A DNA stretch of 64,000 nt from Batillaria attramentaria (taxonomy: Eukaryota > Mollusca > Gastropoda > Batillariidae): the NCBI GenBank assembly GCA_018292915.2, contig JACVVK020000199.1, forward strand, positions 607,001-671,000, written 5' to 3'. The notes below the pieces were generated by a model. That model did no database searches, was not told the origin of the DNA, and saw only the letters and a list, made by a program, of their open reading frames with translations. Made by a program: the position numbers and the translations under genes. Shown here in pieces: positions 11,889 through 23,170 of the stretch. Within the stretch, counting starts at the first letter, position 1. Each line of letters begins with the position of its first letter.

Positions 11889-11969
11889 TAATTTTTCACC
11901 ACCACTCTATTACTATAACATCGCTAACGTTGACCAAGCCTACTTATAGATAAATACTTACCTTACAGA

Positions 11970-12078
11970 TGAAGGTTGGTGTTCAGGGATTTGCGTCCTT
12001 TTCCATATAATAGCGATATCAAAGACAGAACCACAAGGAAAACGCCAGCACACATGTTTTGGCCCCCAGCCAGGATTT
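11970..12078 (-). mobile_element. SINE-A fragment, tail and part of head
   Basis: On the minus strand it shows a degraded B-box region, GGGGGCCAAAACATGTGTGCTGG-like, and the tail order TTTGATATCGCTATTAT...GGACGCAAATCCC. It is heavily mutated and stops about 20 bp before a better copy. Confidence 0.55.
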
Positions 12079-12097
12079 TAACTAAATTACACACAAG

Positions 12098-12280
12098 GGT
12101 GGGGTGGATGGGTGTTTGGGAGTTTCACGTCCTTTTCCACCACGTATGGGTGATACCAAAGACGGGGCAACGAGAAAAAGGCCAGCACAAATATCTGGCC
12201 CCAGCCGGGATTCGAACTCACGACCGGACCCGAGCATTGAGAGTCCAGTGCTCCGCCATTCGGCTATCCCAACTTCCCCA
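12098..12280 (-). mobile_element. SINE-A, full-length copy
   Basis: Minus-strand head GGAAGTTGGGATAGCCGAATGG (A-box part), then GAGTTCGAATCCCGGCTGGGG (B box), the linker CAGATATTTGTGCTGGCC, then TCTTTGGTATCACCC and GGACGTGAAACTCCC. It lies in the same orientation beside the fragment at 11,970, so two insertions sit almost end to end. ACACACAA occurs on both sides as a possible short duplication. Confidence 0.85.
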
Positions 12281-12374
12281 ATGACACACAAACTGTAATG
12301 GTAATAGAACAACGAACATGTACCAAGCACCAATGTTTTGGACACGAAATTTGAAAAAAAAAGCACCCTCATTA

Positions 12375-12416
<42 letters not shown>

Positions 12417-14170
12417 TCGAAATTGTCAGGAGAGCATGACACTGGACCATACCACATACTTTCTGCACACAACGCCAACAGTTACTATGGTAGTTCGTTT
12501 GGCCCATGTCCAGGGCATAGCAATAGCTGCATTCATTTCCAGCGAAAAAGTAGCATTCGCCATCTGAGCCTTGCCCGCAAGATAAGCTACTGTTTGCCAA
12601 CTGCTCCGTCCATGCCTGGTGATGAGCGCACGGTCTGGTTGGCGTAATGTCTCATTACGATTCATCTTCAGCTTCGGACATGCCTCGCAATACACGAGGG
12701 TCGCAGATTAACATTTTGATTACCATAGGTCTGTCTCAGCCTCACCGCAGTCTCCAAACTGCCACTGACTGAAATCGTAATGAATGGTGTATTTGAAGAT
12801 GACTAGGCTAGACAGATTTTGTTTGGGAACAGTTCTGAGTGAATTTTTCCCCCTTGAATGGGCCAGTGGTACCATTTTAATGCTCACAGATCGTTCCAAC
12901 CTGTTTTCGTGGTATCTATAATCACACCACTTAGACACCTGGACAGTGACAGCGTCTGTAAAGCTGGCACTGAGCCGACAGAAGCGTACAGTACTCGATG
13001 GCGCGGCGACCACACAGACCGCTCCAATAGCCGGTGTAACAACAGTCGGTAGAATCTGAATGTTCGGCCAGCTCTTCTGTTCAGCGAGTGACAACTGATT
13101 TACTCTTCAGCAGACCGTCGCCTGCTTTACATATTCAGCCTTCTGTCTGTTAGCTCAGCCTGTCTGTAACTGTGTGCCCAAACCAAAACAGATCAGAACA
13201 ATCTTCGAACCTAGATTTATGTGAGAGAAGGACCTTTAAATGTTGTTGGTGCTGTTTTGGGTTTTGTACAGGTTTGTACGACATTTTCCTGATAGGTCGT
13301 GTTTCCTTTGTCGTCTGGAAATATCCGTCTCATTGGTCACGTTCTATAAGTGTAATTCTAGATTTGGTTTCGTCGAGGTTTGTACGATATTACCCTGATA
13401 GGTCATGTTTCTTTTGTTGCCGAAAAGAAAAACAACAACAAAAACAACACAGACGGGATAAAGTTCTACAGTAAGGGTCGCAGACTGGGAAAGTGGTCTG
13501 GGAAAGTGTGCCAGAGACAGATATTTCCTGTGGCGTTATTCCCTGAGGACACTAGCACCTGTAGGATGCCTTTGGAAACTCTCCCCCAAGGAGAACTGGA
13601 AATGTAATGGTCTTATTTTTATAAGTTCAGGCGATGTTTTGACATCTTGAACTGGGGCACAAGTCAGTGGCCAGAGGGCCGCTGATGTGTAAGACTGTGA
13701 CGTAGCCTGCAGAGAAAGAAGTTCCTGAGGCGACAGGGCAGTGGGTGTGACAACTTTTTCCTAGTTCACAGAAACTTTCCCGAACACATACGACCGCACA
13801 TTCAAGGCAGACTCTTCGATGGACGACACTGTTTCACATTAGGACACTGCATGACGTTACTCTATGATTTACAATAGACCGGGTCTTGGTAGGGCATTGG
13901 ATGAGATAGCTCAGTGTTCAGTTACACAGGACATCCTGAACGCGGAACACCGAATATTTGACGCATGGCAGAATCAGTCGTAGCGGTCATCCCATATTAG
14001 TCAAAATTATTGCACGTTGGGGACAACTCAGTATACTCTACTCAAGCAAAAAAAAAAAAAAAAAATCAACAACAACAGAACTTGGAGAAGTGGCTAGATT
14101 CCACTCTGGCTTATCACTGAGTCTCGTAGTGCCGGCTGTTGTAGGCAATAGGTGAAAGTTAACCCCTGTG
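12281..14170. other. Intergenic with a 107-bp-spaced duplication
   Basis: (CT)n lies at 12,379-12,413. GGTTTGTACGAYATTWYCCTGATAGGTCRTGTTTC occurs at about 13,271-13,305 and again at 13,378-13,412, a diverged tandem duplication. Cysteine-rich minus-strand frames at 12,412-12,695 do not resemble a family I know. No gene is called. Confidence 0.5.
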
Positions 14171-14171
14171 C

Positions 14172-14175
<4 letters not shown>

Positions 14176-14227
<52 letters not shown>

Positions 14228-14395
14228 ACAAGAACAAGAACAAGAACCTTTATTTTACAACGGTAGAAGTTACAGGCATATTCATACCAATTTTAAAACT
14301 TGCCGTTGCTACACTACATGAGCTAATACTACTGAAAATTAAGAAAGAAGAAAAGAAAAAAGAAAGAAAAAACAAAAAAAAACAAAAAAAAAAAA

Positions 14396-14448
<53 letters not shown>

Positions 14449-14472
14449 CATCACGCATGAATTATTCGCACG

Positions 14473-14504
<32 letters not shown>
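14176..14504 (-). repeat. (GT)n/(GA)n, family-C LINE 3' end, poly-A tract, (CA)n, (GA)n
   Basis: (GT)n-(GA)n at 14,176-14,227 is followed by the family-C signature at 14,245-14,345: CTTTATTTTACAACGGTAGA, then AAACTTGCCGTTGCTACACT. An A/G-rich tract at 14,340-14,398, (CA)n to 14,446 and (GA)n at 14,475-14,504 follow. On the minus strand the family-C part ends in AATAAAGG and then the dinucleotide array, as expected for a LINE 3' tail. Confidence 0.6.
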
Positions 14505-14511
<7 letters not shown>

Positions 14512-15144
14512 GAACGGCTTCAATGCACAGCGTTCAGGTAGTAACTTCTAGACAATAACTAGCGCAAGAATAATAATTACAGTTTACAACATCGCTGCAT
14601 CCATCCAATGACATGATCTATCCAGACCATATTCATTCACAATGTGTTTAACTGTATATCCAGCCCAAAGCGACACACCATTCACCCCCTCTCCCCCTCC
14701 CTCCCCTCCTCTTCATGCTGGTTTCCGTTTAGTCACACCATCCTCCACTCGAACCAGACGGATTTCACGCTGTACAGGACTGACTGTGCGGGACCTTGGC
14801 AGCATATTGGGTTGCGTGTTGTGCTGGCCTTGACTCTGACATGCCTCTTGAGCAACTCCTGAGTGTGTGGGCGCAGTCACTCAGTCATTTGTGGACATAG
14901 TAGTGAAAATCCTTATCGACAACAGCTGTGCGAGGCGGCCAGGGACGGTCGACATGTTTCTCTCGCCGTATACTGACTCAGTGTGTACTGCGTGGTTCGC
15001 GGAATTCGAACATTAAACGGGTCCAACGGCTGTTGTTGATCGTTATTCTTCCCGTGAACTTTTGGGCTGTGTATGTTGTCCGATTGGGGTATTGGTGGTT
15101 AGGATGGTGACCTATATATTTTGTTTTCAGATGGTCTGGTAGTC
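14505..15144. other. Intergenic, nothing recognised
   Basis: Unique-looking sequence without a protein-like frame or an element I recognise. Confidence 0.45.
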
Positions 15145-15155
15145 CCGCGTGTGTG

Positions 15156-15327
15156 GGGGGAGCCGGGGTGGCCGAATGGTAGAGCGTTGGACTTCTGATG
15201 CTCGGGTCGTGAGTTCGCATCCCGGCTGGGGCCAAATATTTGTGCTGGCTTTATCATCATTGCCCCGTCTTTGATATCACCTGTATGTGGTGGAAAAGGA
15301 CGTTAAACCCCCAAACACCCCCCCCCC
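15156..15327 (+). mobile_element. SINE-A, full-length, with target duplication
   Basis: Head GGGAGCCGGGGTGGCCGAAT at 15,157, B-box-like GAGTTCGCATCCCGG, linker CCAAATATTTGTGCTGGC, then TCTTTGATATCACC and GGACGTTAAACCCCC running into a C-rich tail. CCGCGTGTGTG occurs at 15,145-15,155 and again at about 15,328-15,338, flanking the element as an 11-bp target duplication. Confidence 0.88.
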
Positions 15328-15338
15328 CCGCGTGTGTG

Positions 15339-16109
15339 TGGTGAAAAGAGGGAGGAGGAAGGTGCGGAAAGGGCAGGGGGATATCTTTTGTCTAAACTAA
15401 ACTAAACTAAACTAGGACCTTGCCAGGGAGGAAACTGCGCGGCTTGTCTGGGAACTGACTCGGACGTGATCTCATTGTAGATTCACTTGACACGCTACGG
15501 CAGTCACTCTTCACGATTTCAAGTTGTATAAAAGTAAAGTCAAGTCAGTAAAACTACACGGAATTGTGTCTTTGAACGAACGAAATAAGAACTAAACCAG
15601 AGATCTGACCATTATCTGGCGGGAAAAACAGGGCATGAGCGCCCATCAACTGAATCAATGGCGCTTAGGTCCCGGCTTTTCGAGATTACGGTGAAGATGT
15701 CCACGCCATTCCTAGACACAGACGTGGATCGCCTCAAGTGCTGTAGTGTCGCACCCTTCACTCCAGTCATGCCTGAAGTAGTACAGTTGTGTGGAGACTG
15801 GACCTTGTATGTACAAGAAACAAGCCAACACTCACGACTCAGTCTGTAAACTGTAAGTACTACTGAGTACTGTCCGCTAGGGTCAGAATCTGGAGCAAGT
15901 CAAAGTGACCTGGGGTACACTTGCACCGAACATGTTGCTAACATAGCCACTAATTTGCTTTCATAGTGCTTTTCAAATAAGGTTATTGATTACGATCGGT
16001 GAATATTTGTGACTTGGGCAGTGGTTACAATACTACACTGTGTACCTAGCATTGCCGATAACTTTCTTTCTTTCATATTTTGTGAGTGTGGAGACTGCTA
16101 GTGGCGGCG
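15339..16109. other. Intergenic, nothing recognised
   Basis: CTGTAAGTAC near 15,850 resembles a splice donor after a 63-codon frame (15,658-15,849), but the frame has no family resemblance and is not called. A 20-bp (CTAAA)n run lies near 15,393-15,412. Confidence 0.4.
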
Positions 16110-16352
16110 TTTAATAATAATAATAATAATAATGAGTATTGTATAGGCGCTTTACCCAATTTCATGAATCGGCTCAAAGTGCCGCGAAATGAACCCAACA
16201 CGCACGCTTACGTGAATCACACGCATTCTCTCAAACACTGGATATAAACATTACAATCACGTGGTGCAAATAAGTGTCAGCTCAGCTATTTTAATTTCGG
16301 AATTCAGAATTGCATTTATTTTTCAAATTTGTTCGGCTGAACATTTCCAACG
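16110..16352 (-). mobile_element. SINE-B, 3' two-thirds
   Basis: (TAA)n at 16,112-16,132 is the 3' tail on the minus strand. The conserved blocks of the family follow in order (GTATTGTATAGGCGCTTTAC, GAACCCAACACGCACGC, CACGTGGTGC, GCATTTATTTTTCAAATTTG) up to the GGCTGAACATTTCC block, where the copy stops before the tRNA-like head. Confidence 0.8.
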
Positions 16353-16397
16353 TTTCTATTTAGAGGACAAGGCGTGGGCATGTTAATGACGGTTGGG

Positions 16398-16572
16398 GGT
16401 GGGTGTGTGTGGGTGTTTGGGGGTTTAACGTCCTTTTCCACCACATAGGGTGATATCAAAGACGGGGCAACGATGAAAAAGCCAGCACAAATATTTGGCC
16501 CCAGCCGGGATCGAACTCACGACCCGAACATTAGAAGCCCAACGCTCTACCATTCGACCACCCCGGCTCCCC
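16398..16572 (-). mobile_element. SINE-A, full-length, with 12-bp target duplication
   Basis: On the minus strand, GGGGAGCCGGGGTGGTCGAA begins at 16,572 and the tail ends in ACGTTAAACCCCCAAACACC. ATGACGGTTGGG occurs at 16,386-16,397 and 16,573-16,584, a perfect 12-bp duplication that shows insertion by retroposition. The B box has lost one base (GAGTTCGATCCCGG). Confidence 0.92.
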
Positions 16573-16584
16573 ATGACGGTTGGG

Positions 16585-17818
16585 AAAAAGGTTGTCAAGT
16601 TATAGGTACTACAAATAGTGAGTGTTTTTTTTTTTTTTTTTTTTTGCTGTTTGTTTTGAGTCCTTTTCATCCTCTGCCCCTTTCCAGCACGTTTATTTTA
16701 GGTTCTAAATTCAGAAAAATAATTTCGTTTCGAAATGGTGTACTCAGTCTCAAACAAGATATCCTATGCCATTTTCCCGACTTTTTCTTCCTTTCAAACA
16801 TTTGTATGTCCAGCTGTTCTTGCGACTAAGTTTCCGTACCCGGCTTACCGATTTTCAAACTGCCCATTGAAACACCACTTTACACTTTGACACTTACACA
16901 AACCTTGACAAAAGGTAATGCTAAAACCATGTTGCTACTTCAGGCACGTTGTGTAGTTTCCCAACCAGCTAAAAAAAAAAAAAAAAAAAAAAAATCTTGA
17001 CCCTATAGCCTTTTAGAACAGGAACTTGAACGAGCACGCCAAACTACATACAACGGGTCACTTCATGTCCACGGCTAACTTTACTCCAGTCCACACATGA
17101 GTGGCCACTTTGCAAAGGTCTCTCTGTGTCCGCGATCTGCCCAGTCGGTCGCAGAATGTTGGAGCCACTCTTGGGAAAACTGGACCCAAAACTCAATATT
17201 TGCATTTACATTAGCTCGGCGGCTTAAGCCCTGTACCCACGGGTTTCCTGTCCCTGAGAGGGTGGGGTCCGTCCTGGCGGCACTGAAAATGCAGAGCTCT
17301 GTATCGGTGGGTAAGACTGGGAGCGTGGCCGGGTGGAGGTTGCGGGGAGGAAGGGGGTGGGAGTGGAGGGAAGGGTGAAGTTTTTTTGTGGGTAAAGTAA
17401 GGGAAAAAAACTTAACGTGGCGATTTGTAGATATGCGGGATTACGTTATGAGGGTTGTGTGTTGTCTTGAAGACACTGAGCTATCGTAAAACCAAGCTTA
17501 CTAGTATGTGAGACACAAATGGGATATTCGCTTCCGGTGGCATAATTATTTACTCAACATCGTTCTGAGCTGTTTTGATGCTGTGTAACACTACTGCTTA
17601 TAGATACATGCACAGTTACAGCAATTCACAGCCTGGCACTGACCCAACAGAAGCCGAAACGCAAGGAGAAGAGCACTGCGTCTGCTTCAGATATGCGGGC
17701 ATGCGTTGGCAGTGAGTTTGGGATTGTTGTAGTTCTTGTTCGCAGGGAAAACCTACGTTACCCCCTCCCCCTCCACCCCCATCCCCGGCCAACACAACCA
17801 CCCGCCCACTTACGGACA
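16585..17818. other. Intergenic, nothing recognised
   Basis: Poly-T at 16,625-16,645 and poly-A at 16,973-16,994. A 93-codon frame at 17,097-17,378 has no family resemblance. No gene is called. Confidence 0.45.
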
Positions 17819-17932
17819 CACTGACCCACACCACACATATACCCACACCACACACATATACATACCCACACCACACACATACCCACACCACACACATACC
17901 CACACCACACACATACCCACACCACAAACATA
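17819..17932. repeat. ACACCACACATACCC-type minisatellite
   Basis: About six units of 15-17 bp built from CACACCACACACATACC. The Trp/Val/Cys-rich minus-strand frames over this array are artefacts. Confidence 0.85.
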
Positions 17933-18285
17933 GCTCTTCACAAAATTAGCAGCACCAACACAATCGTAACTGACAAGAAAAAAAAACCAACCCAAAAAAC
18001 AAGTACGCAACATGAAATACATAAGATACATACGCAGCAGTATTAGGGAACACAGATGACATCAGATTCAATGATCAGATGAATAGAATTGATTCCAAAA
18101 CATTAGATTCGAAACATTTACAAAACAACTTCACATCAGTATTAGAGGAATACCGCTTTCTTTGAACGTGCCCTGCCTTTTTTTATATTTTTTATTACTC
18201 TATGTTGACGTTTTTATACAATGCACAATACACATTTACAGACAGTCAGACGGGTATACAGGGAAATCAGTGTACAAGTACATGT

Positions 18286-18341
18286 AATCATACATACATA
18301 CATACATACATACATACATACATACATACATACATACATAC
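18286..18341. repeat. (CATA)n microsatellite
   Basis: About 13 perfect tetranucleotide units. The Ile-His-Thr-Tyr repeat frames here are translations of it. Confidence 0.9.
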
Positions 18342-19381
18342 TGCAATGCTTTTCCTGTATGAACAGGACACGACTGTTTTTTGTTTTTGTTTTCTTTCTA
18401 AATAAACCAGCTAGCCAGCCCCATCGCTGCAAAGTAATTCTTCACGGCAATATTACACTGACGCGAGTCTTTGTCGTGGTTTACAATGTTATATCTTGAC
18501 GCAAGTGACCGTTTTCGAAGCACGGGTTAAGCGCTTTCAATGAAAAGCTTTCTATGCCACAACGGTGACGTTGTTGTACGCCACACAAGCGTATTGAGAC
18601 TTTAAGAAAACTGACCAACAAAAACACTCAGCCTCGACCTTCTCCCTTCTAGATCTCGACAGACGACTGATTTGCCAGGATGATCTTGACTACAAGTTAC
18701 GGCCCAGCCCACACAGGCCGTTTGCCCCCAGGGGGGTCGGGGAGATCACGGACGGGGAGGGCAGTTCTTTTATTTCACTAAAAAAGGGGGGAAAATGTTC
18801 GCGTGAGCGGATCAGAGTAGGCCGGGTACCTGCCTACCCTGAAATTTGTGCCCAGACACCCTGTTCACAGAGCGGTGCACTAGAGTAAGCCAATTAAGCG
18901 TGGATTTTAATCTTTGGTGAAAGAGAGTGGGACCGGGGAAAGAGGGGTGGGGTGTGGGGAGGATTTAGTGGGGGAGGTTTGGTCGTCAGGAGGTGGAGGT
19001 CGGTCAGCTGATGCCGTAGTTATTTTCAGCTGGGGGGGGGGGGGGGCTTTGTCTGGGTGGGTAATGCTGTGAAGACCGCAGGTGAAGGTTGGGACAAAGT
19101 CCAGTGAAAAGACGTGTTGTTGTTGTTGTTGTTTTCTAACACCACAACCAAAACTACTGCTGACGAGTCCAGCGAAAATCTGGTTTAATTCTCGTTCTTA
19201 AGAAGAGCTGTTCTTGTATTTTTAAACAACAACAACAACAACAACCACCTCCCTACTATTATAGATTGCAAATACCAGGTACCTGAGCACGTACTGGACC
19301 AGAAAATAAGGTTCCAGAATTGGACAGAGTCCAGCGAAAATCCGGTTTCTCGTTCTTTAACAATAAAGATTTTTTTTAACG

Positions 19382-19422
<41 letters not shown>

Positions 19423-19536
19423 GCAACCTCCCTACTATGAAAGGTTACAATACCCAGTACCTGACCAGGTATTGAACGAAGACAAGGTATCTCGAAGACA
19501 TGCACTTGAACAGATTTTGTTTTGTTTTGGTTTGTT
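18342..19536. other. Intergenic with (ACA)n tracts
   Basis: (ACA)n at 19,226-19,245 and 19,384-19,424 sit in a diverged direct duplication: CCAGCGAAAATCYGGTTT followed by the ACA tract and CCTCCCTACTAT occurs at about 19,159-19,260 and 19,330-19,437. No gene was seen. Confidence 0.5.
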
Positions 19537-19549
19537 TTGAAATGGTCGC

Positions 19550-19736
19550 GGAGCTGGGATAGCCGAATGGCAGAGCGTTGGACTTTCAATGCTTGGGTCG
19601 TGAGTTCGAATCGCGGCTGGGGCCGAATATTAATTTTGTGTTGGCCTTTTTCTTGTTGTCCAGTCTTTGATATCACCCATAAGTGGTGGAAAAGGACGTT
19701 AAACTCTCAAACACCCCATCCCCCCACCCCAACAAC
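19550..19736 (+). mobile_element. SINE-A, full-length, with 13-bp target duplication
   Basis: Head GGAGCTGGGATAGCCGAATGG, B box GAGTTCGAATCGCGG, then TCTTTGATATCACCC and GGACGTTAAAC. TTGAAATGGTCGC occurs at 19,537-19,549 and exactly 200 bp later at 19,737-19,749, a perfect duplication. A 5-bp insertion (TTAAT) in the linker distinguishes this copy. Confidence 0.92.
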
Positions 19737-19749
19737 TTGAAATGGTCGC

Positions 19750-20416
19750 CTTGAGAACAATATACGCGGGCAAACGTTCGTCCACACTTTATAGAAAATT
19801 GTTTTGAACACTTCCGTACTACAGTCATAACGCTACACCTCCATGATTATTTCATTCCATTGGAGTCTTCGACATTGGACAAGTCTTAAACGTGAATAAT
19901 GCATGCCTGAAGTCGCCACTAAACTGCTCCCGTAAAAGCGGAACTTTGCTGCTGACAGACTGAAAGCGACACACCGTTCCGCCGGCCTGGTCAAGCGAAG
20001 GGACTGGTCAAGCGAGCAGCTTGGTCAGAGCACCACTAATGCTGCCCACAGGCAATATACAGAGGCTAACTATGGAATACAATGGTACCAGCATACCTCA
20101 TGTGGACGTGATTGTGGTCTTAGGACTGAGGCTGGAGACAATTGTACCGATTTTTTTAGAACCTGAATTAGTTCGAGACTGACATGGCTGGGACTGAAGA
20201 CAATTGTAGGTTTCTGTCTGGAAGTATTTCTAAGAATGTGGAGAATCCCTTCTATCGGGGAGGGGGGGGGGGGGGGGGGGAAGGGGGGGGGGTCGAGATT
20301 GCGATTTCTGACCGGCAGCAGAAAGTGTGTATAGTTGCATATTCCTCGTTGTCGTGTTTCACTGTCAGTGCCATAGAGATTTTGCAGTCTTCAGGGTTTT
20401 GTCGTTATTGCTATTG

Positions 20417-20420
<4 letters not shown>
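19750..20420. other. Intergenic, nothing recognised
   Basis: Contains a poly-G tract with a few A at 20,260-20,292. No gene-like frame. Confidence 0.45.
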
Positions 20421-20487
<67 letters not shown>

Positions 20488-20977
20488 ATGATGATGATGA
20501 TGAAACTTTATTTTCCAACGGTTAAAGTTTTGACAGAGAAGATCGTCAATTTACAAACTTGCCGTTGCTACACACTACTAAAACACATCTAGCAAAGAAA
20601 ATTAATACATTGAGATCAAATATTTACAGGCGACTCTCTCTCTCTCTCAAGCACTCATCAAGTTAGCAAGTTTCAGCGTGGACTAATACATACATGTACA
20701 TGTCTATATGCATTTACATTTGAAATTTTGAAAGAGCATGATACTACATATAAGAAACCTCGAACAGTGAGGTAATGGGTGTCCCTCAGTTTTAGCATGT
20801 GCTTTCGAGCTACATGAGGTTTGCAAGGTACTGCGTAAGTAACTGCTTAAATGTTCGCAGTGAATGGACCGTTTTAATATATGATGGCAATGAATTCCAG
20901 AGAAAAGCTCCTGCGAAAGAGAGACTAGTTTTAAACAAATCTATGCGAGGTAGGGGTAGGGGAAGAGTGTTATTCCT

Positions 20978-21018
<41 letters not shown>

Positions 21019-21030
21019 AGTGATACAGTG
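20421..21030 (-). mobile_element. 5'-truncated LINE fragment: end of the RT ORF plus family-C 3' UTR
   Basis: On the minus strand a frame ending at about 20,810 contains LFKTSLSFAGAFLWNSLPSY, then SLRTFKQLLTQYL and a stop. This is the typical C-terminal tail of LINE reverse-transcriptase ORFs (FLWNSLPxxIK...LxxFKxxL). A (GA)n array at 20,980-21,017 interrupts the upstream side. Downstream on the same strand, the 3' UTR runs through the family-C signature (20,510-20,600: AACGGCAAGTTTGT ... AACCGTTGGAAAATAAAG) and ends in (TCA)n and a long (CA)n array at 20,421-20,485. This copy shows what the family-C fragments elsewhere probably are. Confidence 0.65.
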
Positions 21031-21280
21031 AACAGTTACCATAGCGACATCTCACATGTCATCATCTCCTAACGATGAACTACCGTCAAGCTAACCAAGT
21101 CAGTGGAGGCTCACTCTAGGTCAAGCTGACCTAAACAGTTTACATATGTTCATCAATGATTACCGGGTTTCTTTGCCATCTGGATTAGCTTAACAGCTTG
21201 TGCCCACGGCTTAAAGTGACGCACATTTTGTCGGGAAATTAATGAGACTGCGGATTAATGTCAATAAGATTTGTCAGTCT

Positions 21281-21445
21281 GGTAGAAAAACCGCTTGCGC
21301 TTCCCTCCTGTCTTGCCTTTTTGGTAGTTTGTTTAGCAGCGGACACTTTAGAAACACAAACTGAGTCGTCTCCAACCGTAGAGGTGTCATTACCACTCGA
21401 ATCTGTCAGTGACCGGTGCACTGCCTTTCGCTTGCGCCTCGCCAT
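21281..21445 (-). pseudogene. Inverted N-terminal fragment of LINE ORF1
   Basis: The minus-strand frame starting MARRKRKAVHRSLTDSSGND at 21,445 is preceded by about 220 bp of 5'-UTR-like sequence that ends at the inversion junction. It is basic at the N-terminus and Ser/Thr-rich, as is common for LINE ORF1 proteins. The frame leaves the element at the target duplication (21,279), so the last dozen codons to the stop at 21,239 are flanking DNA. That it is ORF1 is inferred from its place after the 5' UTR, since no RRM or coiled coil is reached. Confidence 0.6.
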
Positions 21446-21682
21446 GTTGCTGACTGGTTACACTGGTCCGTGCAAAACGAAACATGTCGCTTCCGGTTCA
21501 AATTTTCGTGATTTTCGGCACCGAAACCAGATAAAAATTACTGCATCCTCCGCTACTGGTAGGAGCTGCACCTAGGCAATTAGCATATTGCCTCTGTCCC
21601 GCTCTCCGTCGACGCAAATTAGCAAAAATTAGCTAAAATTTACGGAGATGAGGAGAAGAGCTGCTGCCCCCGGCGGTGAGCG

Positions 21683-23170
21683 ATGTTCAACTTTGTTTGG
21701 GACCCTGGAATCTTCACAGTGCTGGGTATTAAATTTTCAACCAATATTGACACTATTGTTGATATGAATTACGATCACAAGCTTAAAAGTATTGAATGCC
21801 TTCTGTCAAAATGGTCAAAGCGAAGTCTCACACCACTGGGCAAAATTACAGTCATAAAAACACTTGCCATATCAAAGATTGTCCATCTGTTCATTAATAT
21901 TCCCGACCCGAACGCGCATTTTCTTAACAAGCTTAATAAGATGTTTTTCTCCTTCTTATGGGAAGGAAAAAGAAGTAAAATAAATAAGGCAACTGTGTGC
22001 TGTGGTTATGAGCTAGGTGGTCTGAGAATGCTTGATGTGAACTCTTTTTTGACCTCAATGAAGGTCAGTTGGATCAAACGTGTATTTCTGGGTGACTCTG
22101 TGGTTAAAAATATTTTACTGGCCTCTTACCCGGCCTACGAAAACATACAGAAGTATGGCTCGGAATTTTTAAATATTGTAATGCAGCAATGTAAAAATAA
22201 GTTTTGGGCGGATGTTGCCAAGCACCTTAAAAATGTAGCTAACAGCTGTGTGCCCAAGCACTATGGTGATTTTTTGTCAGAATGTATACACTATAATAAG
22301 CATATAGTGAGGGATAGAAAAACTGTACATGTACCTGAATGGATGGATAATGGCATTTTGTATATTAGTGACCTGGTAGGTGCTGATGGTCAGTTTCTTA
22401 ATTATGTGAAGTTTAAAGAGAAATATCCTAATGTTTATACCAATTTTATATTGTACTCCGGTATTATTAATGCCATTAAGGGCTATCTACAGTGGACTGG
22501 TATCATCCGAACTTCAACTTATGTCGGCTCTGGCAATAGGCTATGGTTATTGGTTGCGCAAGGAGGACAAAAAAGGGTGTATACGGTACTTGTACAATCA
22601 AGGTCCCAACCAGCTTGTATTACAAAATGGAATCAACTCTTTGTGGACTTGCCTGACTGGAAATCCATTTTTCGTAAACCTTTTTACACAACTCCCGATT
22701 CCCAACTCAGATGGTTCCAGATAAGATTAGTTCACCGTTTACTGCCTACTAAAAGATTTCTAAATTTGCGAAAGCTGGTGGACTCAGCAGAATGTACTTT
22801 TTGCCAGCATGAAGAGGAAACCATTACGCACCTGTTCTGGGATTGTCATTATGTACAAAGCTTTTGGGCAAAGTTCACTAACTGGCTTAAAGATAACTGT
22901 CCTAACTGTTCAACATTGACATTATCCAAGACTCTAGTTATTTTCGGTATTGCTAAAAATTTCAATACCGACTCAGTTGTTGATTTGTTAATATTAGTAG
23001 CAAAATTCTGTATCTACAAATGTAGACTAAAAGAGTCCCGGCCGGACTTCACAGCCTTTACAAATTTAGTTAGACATTGGTTTACAATAGAAAGATACAG
23101 ATATGGTGTTGCTGGGCAATACACAAAGTTTTGCAGAATTTGGCTTCCATATGAGGCATTACTCCGGTGA
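21683..23170 (+). pseudogene. LINE ORF2, C-terminal half (Tx1/L1-like)
   Basis: A 495-codon frame with no stop. It begins just after the RT palm, in the region LGIKFSTNIDTIVDMNYDHK, and continues with LTPLGKITVIKTLAISKI, FFSFLWEGKRSKI and GGLRMLDVNSF, the order typical of the post-RT region of Tx1/L1-type ORF2 proteins. Near residues 371-388 there is a CX2CX8HX4C zinc-knuckle (CTFC ... HLFWDC), as in that clade. Endonuclease and the YxDD catalytic part are absent because of the twin-priming deletion. The intact frame over 1.5 kb suggests a young insertion. The ATG at 21,683 is not a real start; it falls at the inversion junction. Confidence 0.85.

Noticed and set aside
12412..12695. Cys-rich minus-strand frames (possible zinc-finger or LIM-like)
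   Set aside because: Cysteine spacing does not fit LIM, C2H2 or RING; no splice sites; the overlapping frames have similar composition.
21239..21279. C-terminal tail of the MARRKRK minus-strand frame as part of the LINE ORF1
   Set aside because: The target duplication at 21,266-21,279 shows that these codons are flanking genomic DNA.
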